Shown here in pieces: positions 24,001 through 38,000 of a stretch of DNA of 64,000 nt. Origin of the DNA: Dimorphilus gyrociliatus (Eukaryota; Annelida; Polychaeta; Dinophilidae); contig CAJFCJ010000001.1 in assembly GCA_904063045.1 (NCBI GenBank), forward strand, positions 2,177,501 to 2,241,500. The letters are read 5' to 3'. Positions within the stretch are counted from its first letter, which is position 1, and each line of letters opens with the position of its first letter. The position numbers were made by a program, and so were the translations under genes. Below the pieces are notes generated by a model. That model was not told where the DNA came from. It worked only from the letters and a program-made list of their open reading frames with translations, and ran no database searches.

Positions 24001-25662
24001 ATCTCCTATTTTGACGATCCTAAAAACTCAACAGGCGCCATAACAACCAGGTTATCAGCTGATGCTTCAAGTGTTCAAGGAGCAGCTGGTGTTCGTCTAG
24101 GAACATTTGTTCAATCTTTTGGAGTTTTAGGAATTGGTGTTATTTTGGCCATGTACTACAGCTGGAAGTTAACGCTTGCTATAATTGCATTTGTACCCTT
24201 GCTTATCCTTGGTGGAGCAATGGAAATGATAATCATGTCTGGAATGCATGGAAAATCGAGTAAAAATCTCGAAGAAGCTTCGAAAATTTCCACACAATGT
24301 CTGTCAAACATTCGAACTGTTGCTCAGTTGTGTAAAGAAAAACATTTCGCACTTGCTTATAAAAAAACCCTTCAGTCGGAACAAGCATCCAAGATGAAAA
24401 AAATTCATGTCATTGCATTTGGTTTTAGTATCAGCCAATCTGTGATGTTTTTTGTATTTGCTGCTACATTTGCATTTGGAACATATTTGATTAAGAACGA
24501 TAACATGTCATTTGACGAGGTCTTCAAAGTATTTGGTGCCATCGCTTTTGGAGCTCAATCAGTTGGAGAACTGGCTTCATTTGCGCCAAATTATGGTAAA
24601 GCTCGTATCGCGGCGACTCGTCTCTTTAGAATTTTTGCACGACAACCACTCATCGATAGTTCCTCACCTGATGGTAAAAAACCATCCACAGTATCTGGTG
24701 TAATTGAGTTCAAGGATGTCTTCTTCTCCTATCCGACTAGACCCAACGCTACTGTTTTGAAAGGCTTGAACATTAAAGTAGAACCTGGTCAAACTTTAGC
24801 TCTCGTTGGTAGCAGTGGATGCGGAAAGAGTACATCGGTTTCCCTCCTCGAACGATTCTACAATCCATTTAAAGGCGTCATAGTAAGTAGTGAAATGTTT
24901 TCTATCAATAGAACAAAAAGAAAGTGTTACATTCTATTTCGTTCTAACGACAATTTTCTTTCTCAGACACTTGACGGCGTTGATTTAGAGAGTTTAAACA
25001 TTTCTTGGCTTCGACAACAAATTGGTCTCGTCCAACAGGAGCCAATTCTTTTTGATTGTACAATCAGAGAAAATATAGCGTATGGTGATAACTCTCGAGA
25101 AGTTCCTATAGAAGAGGTTATCGAGGCTGCTAAAAAGGCCAACATTCACAATTTCATATCAAGCCTACCTCAGGTATTTTTATTGATTGTCTTTAAAACT
25201 GTATAGAATATTGTTATAACACTTTGATACGATTTCTAGGGATACGACACTCCAGCTGGAGATAAAGGAACACAACTATCTGGTGGTCAAAAGCAGAGAA
25301 TTGCCATAGCTAGAGCGTTGGTGAGAGAACCAAAGATAATGTAAGTAAACGATAAAATAGAAGTGAGATTGTAAGTAGATAAGAAAGAAATCTAAAGGAA
25401 AAATTGTATTGACAGACTCCTTGACGAAGCAACATCAGCATTGGATACAGAAAGTGAGGCGATCGTTCAAGAAGCTTTGGATAAAGCAAGAGAAGGTCGC
25501 ACGTGCATAACTATAGCACATCGTCTAAGCACAATAAGAAATGCAGATTGTATAGTTGTTATCTCGAATGGAAAAGTCTCAGAAATAGGAACACATAGTG
25601 AGCTGATGAATGCTAAAGAATTCTATTATACTCTCGTAAAGAGGCAAGAAGCTGCGAAATAA
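21028..25662 (+). CDS. ABC transporter, subfamily B full transporter (P-glycoprotein/MDR-like), copy 1
   Basis: Exons 21028-21174, 21256-21641, 22023-22194, 22256-22597, 22657-24882, 24967-25173, 25240-25340, 25416-25662; 1275 residues, the usual full P-glycoprotein size. Order: charged cytoplasmic N-terminus, six-helix membrane domain 1, ATP-binding domain 1 (Walker [11 protein letters not shown]-loop QEP, signature LSGGQ, Walker [13 protein letters not shown]), acidic linker ([11 protein letters not shown]), membrane domain 2, ATP-binding domain 2 ([28 protein letters not shown]). Both ATP sites look intact, so ATP-driven export of hydrophobic compounds or lipids across the plasma membrane is expected from the family. 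An alternative start joins ATG 20958-20973 to 21041 through a 67-base GT-AG intron and would replace four residues with MKSYQ. The second copy lies 0.9 kb downstream in the same direction; large blocks of the two are nearly identical. Confidence 0.95.
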
Positions 25663-26541
25663 ACCTATCAGCACTTGTTTATTAACGATACATTGTATTT
25701 GATCTCATTCCGTAACAAATCACTAAAATTTTTCTATGTTTTATGTTTGTTTTGTCTTTTTTTTTAAATTTTTGATAAAGAAAACCTTGAAAACGTTTTA
25801 ACTTGCCGCTGGTTTATCATCATTTGTGTCTGTTGTGCATTGTCTATTCTAACACTCTGAATAGTTTTATTAAGGGAGATCAGTGGATGAATTTATTGCG
25901 TAATATGAAAATTCGTCTTTCTTTTTTAATTTTAATTATTATAGATAAATAAGAAGAAATAAAAGTTATGTAGGATCTTACTGATAAAGTTCTCATAATA
26001 AAAATAGGTTTGAAAGCTATTGCTGTCCATATTTATGTCAGTAACGTAAAGCCTGTGTAATTTCATCAAAGGCTAATTGCAGTATTTAAAAAGTACTATT
26101 TCAACAGAGGCTATTTAAATTATCTAGTAATCCAAACTCTTCTTGACTTGATGGCGAAGTATAAAAATAAAGAGAGGGTATGGTTTTTCCACAAAGTGGA
26201 ATTTGTTGGATAACTTGAATGTCTATGAGTCATCATTACTTTTGAGAGAAAAATTGTCCTTTTATTTACTTTAAACTGTTAGTATGGATTATTTGAGAAT
26301 GTAAAGTTTTATTATTTATATTCTATTATTTTTAAATATATGAATATATTTTTTGACTTTAGATTAACGTTTGCGTAAGACGCAGAAAAATTGAGAACTG
26401 TAGGCCCTCTTTAGCCTATATGAAAGACCATTGGCTGACGACGATTGTATCTACGAGAAAATCGTTAGACGAAAAGTGCAGCGCCCTCTGGACTATTTAC
26501 TATATCAAAGTATATTTGTCGAAATTCAACTAAATGGGCAA
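25663..26541. other. spacer between tandem P-glycoprotein genes
   Basis: Contains the 3' region of copy 1 and the promoter of copy 2. No exon is supported. An open frame runs in phase upstream of the second start (26431-26541) but has no ATG before 26542. Confidence 0.5.
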
Positions 26542-29500
26542 ATGAGTCGTAATTTTATAGCTCCCGAATCAAATATGACATCAAATGCAGGTAAAAATAT
26601 CATTAATAGTTCTATAGCAAATTAGAAATCGTTGAATTAATGTGTTTTTGTAAAAATTTTCACAAAAATAAATAAACAATAACAGGAAATATATTTCATA
26701 AACAGCTAGCGATGAATCAAATATGTTAAAAAACGGTCAAAAGAGACTTACAGATGAAGAATTAGACGATGTTAGCTTCAATAACGATAATAATGGTGAA
26801 AAGGAGACAAATGAAAAAAAGAAGGAGGAATTAAAACAAGTTTCATTATTAAAGCTAGTAAGGTTTTGTTTTCCTATACTATATATAATTGAGCATTATA
26901 AGCAAGTAGATAGATATGTAAAATATCGAATGTTCCTATAATTCTAGGTTTCATGATGTTTGTCCACTTTCTTCTGTTGATCAGAAGGTGTATTCTCTAC
27001 GATAATATATACATTTTAATAATTCTATATACAAACAGTATCGTTACGCAACTTCAACGGATTTTATAATTATGGCAATTGCAATACTATGTTCAATATG
27101 CGGTGGAGCTTTGCAACCGTTAATGTTTCTATTTTTTGGCGATATGACAAATTCATTCGTTGAGACTGCAATGAGCAATACTACCACAGATGGTAAACTT
27201 CCGGTGGATAAACTTATTGATGATATGAAAACATTCACAATATACTTTTGTGCATTTGGCGCAGCAAGTTTAGTTTTGAATTATACCAGTTACGTTTGCC
27301 TCTATAGTGCAGCTTCGAGGATTTGTGTAAAGATTAGAAATTCTCTATTTGCCAGTCTTTTACGTCAGGATGTCTCTTGGTATGATGTAAGTGAAACTGG
27401 TGAATTAAGTTCAAGATTAACAGAGTATGTATAACGTATTTTCATCAATCCATTGATCTATAAGAGATGTAAATATGATTAAAACAAAGATAACAATCAA
27501 AGATAGTGAACTGATAAAATTACTATTAATTTAAATATTCCATATGGTTTTACATATTTTTTTTGGCTTCAGTCTGTAAGTTTTAATAGATCTATAGTCT
27601 TTAATGTTTTGAAATAACGCAATTCTCTTTCGTAAATTGTTTTTACCGATAGGTTCGCATTTTACCTATTCAAAAAGTAGGCCTTTAGAATTGGAATTTC
27701 AGGTCGCCTTTTATATTACTATATTAGAAATCGCCGCTTTCAGATTTTTCTTTCACGAGTATCCATGTGAATCACTAATTGCGTGTACGATTGCATCAGA
27801 TGAAAAACAGAGTCAATACATTACGCAATCATACATGACATATCTTGTAATAATATAATGTATATAGTATACTTTATATAATAGTTTCATCGATAGATAT
27901 CTGTAAACTTTAATTAATAAAATGCTTTATAATCTATAGTGATATTAATAAAGTGGAAGAGGGAATTGGAGAAAAGGTTGCAGTGATATTTGGAGGTTTA
28001 GCTGGATTTGTCGGCGGCTTTGCTATAGCTTTTGTTAGAGGATGGAAACTAACTTTGGTTATTTTAGCTGTGAGCCCGATAATAGCAATTATGGCAGGTA
28101 TCATTGCAAAAGTTAGTATTCCTTCAAAAAGTCTGTTTGAAAGGAATTATAAAACGTCAACATTTTTCAGCTAACTACAGTACTAACTCAAAAAGAGCTA
28201 GACGCTTACGCAAAAGCTGGAGCCGTTGCCGAAGAAGTGATAAGTTCGATAAGGACGGTTACTGCTTTTTCTGGTCATCAAAAAGAAACAATAAGATACA
28301 CGAAAAATCTCACAACTGCTAAAAATTTTGGAATTAAGAAAGGTATGGCAACAGGAACACTAATGGGATCATTTAACGTTGTACTTTTTGGAATAATGGC
28401 ATTGGCTTTCTGGTATGGAGCAAAGCTTGTTAGAGATGACGGCTTGAAAGCTGGAGATATTGTTACAGTTTTCTTTGCGGTAGTAATAGGAGCATTTTCA
28501 ATAGGATTAATGGTAGTTTTACATACAAAATACTATAAAAAAACATCACTTTACTCTAAACACGAAATTTTTATAAAATCAAAAAGGGACCAAGTATACA
28601 AGGATTATCATCAGCTCGCGGCGCAGCATTCATTGTGTATCAGATGATCGATCGCAAATCCGAAATAGACGGCCTTGAGAAAGATGGCCAAACACCAAAT
28701 ATAACCGGAAATATTGAATTTCGTAATATCAAATTTAGATATCCCTCTCGTCTAGAGGTAACAGTTTTAAATGGTGTCAGCTTTCAAGTTTCAACTGGAG
28801 ACACCATGGCACTAGTTGGCAGTAGCGGATGTGGAAAATCAACTTCTGTTCAACTTTTACAACGATTTTATGATCCAGAAGAAGGAGAAATACTTCTTGA
28901 TGGCGTCAATATCAAAGATATCAATGTTGGTTGGTTGAGAGACCATATTGGAGTTGTTTCCCAAGAACCGATACTCTTCGATAATACAATTAAAGAAAAT
29001 ATTCGCCTTGGAAGAGAAGGAGTAACCGACGACGACATAGAAAAAGCTGCGAGAAACGCAAATGCTTACAACTTTATTACGAAATTACCTTATGGTTTTA
29101 ATACGAATGTTGGTGAGAGAGGAGCTCAACTCTCTGGAGGACAAAAACAAAGAATAGCAATCGCCAGAGCACTCGTTCGAAATCCTGTTATCCTCCTACT
29201 AGACGAAGCAACTTCCGCTTTAGACACTGAAAGCGAATCAATTGTTCAGGATGCTCTGAATAAAGCTTCGGCAGGTAGAACAACCATTGTTATTGCTCAT
29301 AGATTATCGACTATAAGGAATGCAAATACTATATGTGCATTTGATAAGGGACACATTGTTGAAAAAGGTAATCATGATGAACTGATGAAAATCGAAGGAG
29401 GAATCTACAACAAATTGGTTACAGCTCAACAATTCAAGGATGAAGAAGAAAAGACAGACGATGATTTCAGATCTGATGATATTGACATAGAATATCAATT

Positions 29501-31592
29501 CAAGAGACAAAAAAGTAATGGTAGTAATAATAGTAGGAGAGGAAAACACGGACTAACATCCATGACAAGTATAAAAGATGATGAAGTATTGGATGACGAA
29601 GAAGGAGATCTAGTACCTGCTCCTTTCTTTCAAATATTAAAGTTAAATGCTTCTGAATGGTATTGGATAGTTATGGGAGTTTTTGGAGCATTAGTTGCTG
29701 GAGCAGTAACGCCTGTCTTTGCTGTTATTTTTGGAGAACTTATGAAAGTTTTCACAATGGAACCAGCCAAACAGAAGAAAGAAATTGCTTTTTACTGCGG
29801 AATGTTTGTAGTTATGGGAGTTGTTTCCGGATTAGCTAAGTTCATACAAGATTGGTTTTTGGGAATATCCGGTGAAAAATTGACTATGAGATTACGACAT
29901 AAAACTTTTAAAAGTCTAATGAGACAAGATATATCCTATTATGACTATCCCAACAATGCAACTGGAGCAATCACTACAAGGCTATCAACTGATGCTTCAA
30001 GTGTCCAAGGAGCTACAGGTACACGTATAGGTGCAATTAGCCAAAGTTTTGGTACACTAGGCATTGGGTTGATTTTAGCATTTGTATTCAGTTGGAAATT
30101 AACTCTAGCCATCCTAGCATTTGTACCCTTGCTTATTCTTGGCGGAGCAATGGAAATGGTTGTTATGACGGGTATACAAGGAAAATCAAATAAAAATCTT
30201 GAGGAAGCATCGAAAATTTCTACACAATGTCTGTCAAACATTCGAACTGTAGCTCAGTTGTGTAAAGAAAAACATTTTACTCGAGAATATAGACGGTGCT
30301 TGGATTCAAACCTAAAGTCAAAATTAAAAAGAGTTCACTTGATTGGATTGGGTTACGGCATCAGCCAATCTGTGATGTTTTTTGTATTTGCTGCCACATT
30401 TGCATTTGGAGCTTATTTGGTTAAGAACGATAACATGTCATTTGAAGTGATCTTCAAAGTATTCGGTGCCATTGCTTTTGGAGCTCAATCAGTTGGAGAA
30501 CTGGCTTCATTTGCGCCAAATTATGGTAAAGCTCGTATCGCGGCGGCCCGTCTCTTTAGACTTTTTGTACGACAACCACTCATCGATAGTTCCTCACCTG
30601 ATGGCAAAAAACCATCCACAGTATCTGGTGTAATTGAGTTCAAGGATGTCTTCTTCTCCTATCCGACTAGACCCAACGCTACTGTTTTGAAAGGCTTGAA
30701 CATTAAAGTAGAACCTGGTCAAACTTTAGCTCTCGTTGGTAGCAGTGGATGCGGAAAGAGTACATCGGTTTCCCTCCTCGAACGATTCTACAATCCATTT
30801 AAAGGCGTCATAGTAAGTAGTGAAATGTTTTCTATCAATAGAACAAAAAGAAAGTGTTACATTCTATTTCGTTCTAACGACAATTTTCTTTCTCAGACAC
30901 TTGACGGCGTTGATTTAGAAAGTTTAAACATTTCTTGGCTTCGACAACAAATTGGTCTCGTCCAACAGGAGCCAATTCTTTTTGATTGTACAATCAGAGA
31001 AAATATAGCGTATGGTGATAACTCTCGAGAAGTTCCTATAGAAGAGGTTATCGAGGCTGCTAAAAAGGCCAACATTCACGATTTCATATCAAGCCTACCT
31101 CAGGTATTTTTATTGATTGTCTTTAAAACTGTATAGAACATTGTTATAACACTTTGATACGATTTCTAGGGATACGACACTCCAGCTGGAGATAAAGGAA
31201 CACAACTATCTGGTGGTCAAAAGCAGAGAATTGCCATAGCTAGAGCATTGGTGAGAGAACCAAAGATAATGTAAGTAAACGATAAAATAGAAGTGAGATT
31301 GTAAGTAGATAAGAAAGAAATCTAAAGGAAAAATTGTATTGACAGACTCCTTGACGAAGCAACATCAGCATTGGATACAGAAAGTGAGGCGATCGTTCAA
31401 GAAGCTTTGGATAAAGCAAGAGAAGGTCGCACGTGCATAACTATAGCACATCGTCTAAGCACAATAAGAAATGCAGATTGTATAGTTGTTATCTCGAATG
31501 GAAAAGTCTCAGAAATAGGAACACATAGTGAGCTGATGAATGCTAAAGAATTCTATTATACTCTCGTAAAGAAGCAAGAAGCTGCAAAATAG
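26542..31592 (+). CDS. ABC transporter, subfamily B full transporter (P-glycoprotein/MDR-like), copy 2
   Basis: Exons 26542-26590, 26706-26857, 27039-27424, 27940-28111, 28171-28512, 28587-30812, 30897-31103, 31170-31270, 31346-31592; 1293 residues. From its third exon onward, exon lengths are identical to those of copy 1 from its second exon (386, 172, 342, 2226, 207, 101, 247 bases), so it is a tandem duplicate with a different N-terminal exon pair. Both ATP-binding domains have full Walker A, signature and Walker B motifs. The first membrane domain and the N-terminus differ clearly from copy 1, whereas ATP-binding domain 1, the linker, and all of ATP-binding domain 2 with its introns are almost identical. 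Substrate range may therefore differ while the ATPase engines are homogenised. Confidence 0.95.
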
Positions 31593-32015
31593 CATTGTAG
31601 GTTTTAGTGAAGTAAAAATTGTAAATATAAAATTCCACTGAAAAGATGTCAACAGCCTTATTTTAACTGAGATAATTTAATATGTATATCTATTATCACT
31701 TTTCAACACAACGTAAACACCACTGAATGTTCTTTTAAAGTATTGTTTATGGAGAATACAGTATATGCTTTTGAAAGAATCAACAAATCGTGTTAAATTT
31801 GTAACTTGGTTTATATATGATTTATTTAGAAAAATTTAATATAGAAATTATCAAAAAATGGAAGATAAATATGCCATAAAGGCGATTAAGATGGGTATTT
31901 TTAACTTCATTTTTAATTTTTTTACATATTTTACAAGTCTTTTTAAATAAAAATAGCTAAATTTTTAATAACACCGGTACTGTCTTTTGTTCAGTTTAGT
32001 TTGTTTTAAGTACAT
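31593..32015. other. convergent intergenic region
   Basis: 3' regions of P-glycoprotein copy 2 (+) and the laminin gene (-). I searched the minus-strand reading for laminin G domains and found none. Confidence 0.6.
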
Positions 32016-35000
32016 TTAGTGTGTACAAACAGCTGATTGTTGATTATACAATCGCAGTTTATCCAGTACAGCCGTTATTTCTGCATCTAATGTCGCCAAT
32101 GAAGATCTCATTGCGTTTAGCTGATTCTTCTGGTTATTGAAGTCACTTAATAATTCTGATAGTTGAAAAAAAGAATATTATTAAATGATTATTGAAAATT
32201 GAAAATTATTATTAAATTATATAATTACTTTGTACTGTACTGATATTATCAACTTGCTGTATTTGATCTTTTATAAGTTGGAAATTTGTTTCAATTTTGT
32301 CTAAACTCTCAGTATTCTTTTTAGTAATGTCTTCTGATATTTTCATTTCGGCAGTAGTATTTTGTAGATTAGTCTTAATTTGTTTTTGTAACTATTTGTT
32401 AAGAAAGAAGAGAAAATTAAATTGATTAATTGATATTGATATTTTAAGTGTGATGTTAATGATTTACTTTTTATATTACTTACAGTCTCGATTGATGATA
32501 ATTTCTTTTCATTTTCTGAAATTTTTGCACTTTCAACTGATATTTTGTTCTTTTGAGATAAAAATTTATCTGATGTTTCCTTAATAGTTTTCATGGCGAC
32601 ACCTATGGTACTTTGTGTATTTTTAGCTAAAGTTGAATGCGCCGATGCTTTGTCATTTGCTTTGTTAATTGATTGAAGAATTGTTGTGTTTACATTGTAG
32701 ATATCAGTTTTTAATTGTTCAACTTCTCCATTAATAATCTTTGTTTGTTGGAGGTTACCTTGAATCCTTCTCATTAGTTCTAATGCTTTATGAGATTCTT
32801 CACTGAAATTATAAATATATGTATTTATTACAATTTATATACAATAGTTTACTTACGTCGCTTCCTTTGTTATTTTATTAGCAACGTCAGCTCTTGTCAG
32901 TCCATTTTTTGCCCCATTAATAGTTGCTTCAACTTCAGATTGGGAGACAGCTGCTTTACTTATATCAGTGGCTATGTTTGTCATTTCAGCTATAGACCTT
33001 AAATTAATACTCTGTATTTGAGAAGATAGTTTTTGACCTTCGGTTATATTCTGATCAACGGCCTCCGAAAAGAGTAAACCTGTTGCTATATCCTCTACAG
33101 CTTTGGTCAAGTCAGATTTAGCTTTATCGGCGACGTTTGTTTTAAAGTCAGACGTTGCACTTTTGGCTATGTTAGCTGACCTTTGGCTTTCAGTTGAATT
33201 AAATTTAATTATTTGACTTTCGGATAATTTGCTTTTCATATTATTTAATTTATTATTTGCTATCGTTTCGGCTTGTAGGACAGTTTTGTTTGTAGTTTCT
33301 ATTGCAGCTTTTGCTTCATTTACCAAATCTTGTATATCTTTGGTTTTACTAACAAACGAAACTGTGATAATATTTGTAAAATTCTTAATTTTATCATCAT
33401 TATTTTCGTATTCTGCTATGAAAGACGGTCCAATTAGCTTAATGACATCTTCTTCATTCGACTTGGCCTGATTTAAAACACCCATAGCATCTTTGACCAT
33501 TTTTTGTAAACCTTGGGCTGATCCATTTGATAATCTAATAACTTCTGTCATATTTAATATATCGTACCAGGATTTTACAGTTTGTTTTTGAATAGAGTTG
33601 ACATTATTTTCAGCTTTTTCCGCTTCGGCATATACGGCATCAGTTGAATTTTTCTTCCCGTTAATTGTAAAAGTTCCGTCAAAGACTTTGGATTGTGCTA
33701 ATTGTTTTTCAACATTTTCAGTATGATTCTTAATTTGTTCCAGTTGACTGTTCAATGTACTGATATCCTTTAATATGCTATTATATCCCGTATCTAACAT
33801 GTTCAATTCAGAGATAACTTGTTGAGCTAGTTTAATACTTGATTGAGTATCTGATATGTTATTTCGAATTTCTAAGAGTGTTGGATGAACCTTATCGTAA
33901 GTTAGATTATCTATTAATAGAAAAGATAATTGATAAATCATATTTTACTGGTAATTATTATCATAATTAGTATACCATATCGAGACCATATGTTCAATAA
34001 TAAATTATAGGTATTATCTATATCTTTGCCCAGTTTATCAATTTTTCTCGCCCAGTTATCAAAGCAATTGTCTTTACCAGCACCGCACAATTCACATTCG
34101 GGATAAGTACCTTTATAAACTCCCTCAACGTATTTGTAAGAAACTGTTGATAATTTAATTTTGATCAGTTACTTCAATTAGAAAGTTTAATGTTAGTTAG
34201 TTCAATTACATATGGTCCCTTTGGCACATTTTTCGCAAGTTCTTCCTATTATACCAGGTAGTTTGCAAGTACATTGACCAGTTTTTAGGTCACATTTTCC
34301 AAAGGTTTCACCTGTTATATTTTTTGTGCCTTTCTCTTCGCATTTGCATGCTAAAAATAATCAATAATAAAATATGATATTCATTATCAACTAATAAATT
34401 CACTGTCTAAACTAACCATCACAGCCAGTAAGTACGTTTATATTCCAATAAGTATCTTGACAAACGTTGCATGCTCTACCTCCAACTTTGTCTCGACAAG
34501 TACACTGACCAGTTTTTACATTACAACCAATTCCCAGTGCACCTACTTTATCGCAATCGCAATTTGAACAACCGACACCGCTTGAATAGTTATATGTATT
34601 AGGAACGCATTGGTCGCAAAGGTAATTTTCAACATTAGTTTTGCATTCACATTTTCCATCTCTTTGATTGCAGCCGCCAGTAGCGCCTTCTCCATTGCAG
34701 TGATCACACTCTATTTATGAATGCTCCATATTAAATAAATATATATTAATAGTACAATATTTGTCTTACTTTTGCAATCATACGTCATAGCATCACCGTA
34801 ATAAAAAGGCGCACATTCATTACATTCCTTTCCAGCTGTATTGTTCCTGCAATCATTACAGATACCCGTTATACTATTACACGAGTCAGCCCTATTATTG
34901 CACTTGCAGGGTACACATTTTCCGTTGTTGTTCTGCAAATATTTATGAATAGTTTTATATTATTAATTGGTGAAAAGTTATTTTATTGAAAACTTACCGA

Positions 35001-38000
35001 AACATCTGTCGGAATACCGTAGAAACGATTATCTAAACATTTTTCGCAATGATCACCATCGTGTCCCTCAGTACAGTTGATACATTTGAAACCATTCAAG
35101 GCAGTACCATCCATTGTACAAACTTTAGCAAATGAATTCAAATCCGGCTTAACAACATTCCCGGGACATAGACAAGGCTTACAGGCGTCTGGGTTATTTT
35201 TCCCCTGTTAGAGTTTATTTTTGAAAGTATTAAAAGAATAATTTACAAATGAATGAATAGGCGGTACCTGAGTACTATCAGGATCTCCATAATAACCATC
35301 TTTGCATTTTTCACAATGGTCACCCATTGTGTTATGTTGGCAATTACAAATACCCGTTTCCGGATTGCATTTATCATTACCTATCTCATGTCCATTACAC
35401 TCGCAAGGTACACATTCAGTAAATGGTCCACCATTATTTGTTTTTCTTGTAAAACCGGGTGAGCATTTCTCACAAAATTGACCTGTATAGCCTGATTTGC
35501 AACTGCAACTTTCTATATTATTTATTGAAGTATTAGTAGCCTCAACGTTTTCTGTCACAGTTTGGTTAAAGACCCCAAATTTCAGCTCAGCAGCGTACAG
35601 AGTTGTTACAGCGTTCGTTGCCTATTGAATATCTTGTTTACTTTGCAATTAAACAACTGTTTAAAGATAATTACATTTGTGAACTTAGCTCTTATGCATA
35701 TGGATTGAATTGTGGATAAAGTTTGCATCATTTCAACGTAAGTTGCTTGTTTCCCATTCTCAGTATCAACTTTCCAATAGTCTTCGTGAAGAGTGAACTA
35801 TTAAGTTATTAATATAAAAAGACAATATAATGTTTAAAAGGTCAATATCAATGTGTCTTAAATAGATACATACTGTATACTCTGTTTGATCTGTTCCAGG
35901 AATGTTAGGTAGATTAGCCACCAATTTAAATTTACTGTATTTCCCTTTGATAATGACGTCACCGTCATTTACAGTTATATTCTCGTAGGTTGAATTTACT
36001 GGTTGAGTAGGGATATTATAGCTCAAAGTAAATTTGAAAGTTCTTCCGTAAGCTGATCTCTTGTCACCTGTATATTTTTTTGTGCTATTAAAGTACAATT
36101 TTTCAAATGGTAAGTTTGGTCCTTGATTTACAATTCTCATGACAAACCTATTGGAAAAGAGTATCTAATATTATAAGGATTAGAATAGATGAATAAATAC
36201 TGACTGAGCACCGTTATTTGAAATAATCGATTCTTCTTGAACATCTATTCTTTCAGCCTTATCATTTACACCTGTCCATTTTTCTTCAACAGCTGTTGGA
36301 CCTAAAAGTAAATTCCAATTATTTCTAGCTATAGCTTCGAACCAATTTGTTGCTGTTGAACAATTCTGATTGTTTTCCTCCGCAAATCCAGAACAAAAAC
36401 AAGGTGAACAACCCTTTTTCCCATAGTTTCCAAGTCCAAAAAAGCCTTTTGGACAAAGGTCGCATTTCTCGCCCGTTGCTTTTTCTTTACAGGCACAAAC
36501 TCCCGTGTTTTTATTACAACTACCTAAGCTCACCGCCCCAAATTGATTACATTCGCAATCAGTACAAAAAGATTCGGTCAAGTTAAAGAATCCATTTAAA
36601 CACTCCGTGCAATCTTTACCACCAATGCCTGGTTTGCAGTGGCATTGACCATTATCCATACACGAATTATTTAAAGCATACTTGAGATTACAAGTACACT
36701 TTTCACAACCTTTCCCCGTAAAAAGTCCCCAATGTTCTGCAATACAAGAATCGCATTTGGTTCCCGTTACATTAGCTCTACATTCGCAGATGCCGTTGTT
36801 ATTGCACGCCGGCTTTACTGATCCTTTTTCGTGACAATTACAGGCTGTACAACCCTGGCCACTAGAAAATCCATAATGATTAACTTTACATTGTCTACAA
36901 TTTCTCATTGTAACGCCCGGTTTACATGGGCACTGACCACCTTGACCATCACAAATGGAACTGGAGCTACCTTGAGGGTCACATGAGCAGGTAACTGAAA
37001 AAAATAATAATTTATTTAAAATATATAAAAGTGCTATTACGGTAGGTACAGACGTGGTTCATTGAGAAGATCTCCCATAAGAGTAAATCCAACGCTTGTG
37101 CAATTTTCAGTAGTTCTTTTCTTTAAATCCACTCCAAGAGAAGCGTCGAAGCATGTATTGTATTGGTTTTTTGTTTCATTATTCGCAGCTTTGTAAGGTT
37201 TTGTTTCTTCAATTAACGGAATAAAAACAATAGAATCTACTAAAAGTTTAGAGTTAGGTGGATTAGCAGCAGGTAATTTAAGACTGGTTTCATATGTCAG
37301 AGCTGAAGTTAAGCAGACAAGCCCAATTTTCAGAAAACGCAAATCAGACTTTAAATCTCCTGAAAGGGGAATAACATCCGCTGCTTTAATCTTTGTTGAA
37401 TCATCAGGGCAATTATATTCTCCTGACCCTCCTTTGCCTCTCATTTCAATTTTAACTCCTTTCCATTCAACCGTAGATTTATATCGTATTATAACATTAT
37501 ACTTGAATAGTTTAGGAAGTTTAACATCGAATTTGATGCTATGGCTTCCTTCCATACTTAAGTAGCCTCTTCCTGTAATGGTACTATCTTGATCTCCATG
37601 ACCTGTAACCTCAACAATATTGGCTTCTTGACCGTAATTTTCAGAATCAAAAATATAATAGTCAAGTTGGGGTGAAAAATATCCTTGCTCCGCTTCATTA
37701 CACGTTTTACCCCTTATTCTACCATTTCTGCAACTGCAAAGACCATTATCTTTAGGGCAAACTGAGCTAACACTCCATCCCAAATTACAATCACAAGGCG
37801 TACAACCTTCTGGTTTACTTCCGGCTAATGAATAATAACCATCCTTGCATTCTTGGCAATTATTGCCTTGCACAAATTCTTTGCAGATACATTGCCCTAC
37901 TTCTTTATCGCAAAGATTAGTATTATTTATTGTCCCATCTCTATTGCAAGTGCAGGATGTGCACCCTAAATTACTAGAACCAGACAATTTCCAAAAGCCA

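Noticed and set aside
27637-27858. Open frame within an intron of P-glycoprotein copy 2
   Set aside because: There is no counterpart in copy 1 and no in-phase splice sites; removal of the whole intron reproduces the copy 1 exon lengths exactly.
31593-32015. Search for laminin G domains downstream of the laminin coiled coil
   Set aside because: No LG-like reading frame exists between the stop at 32016 and the end of the neighbouring transporter gene, so the chain is reported as ending there.
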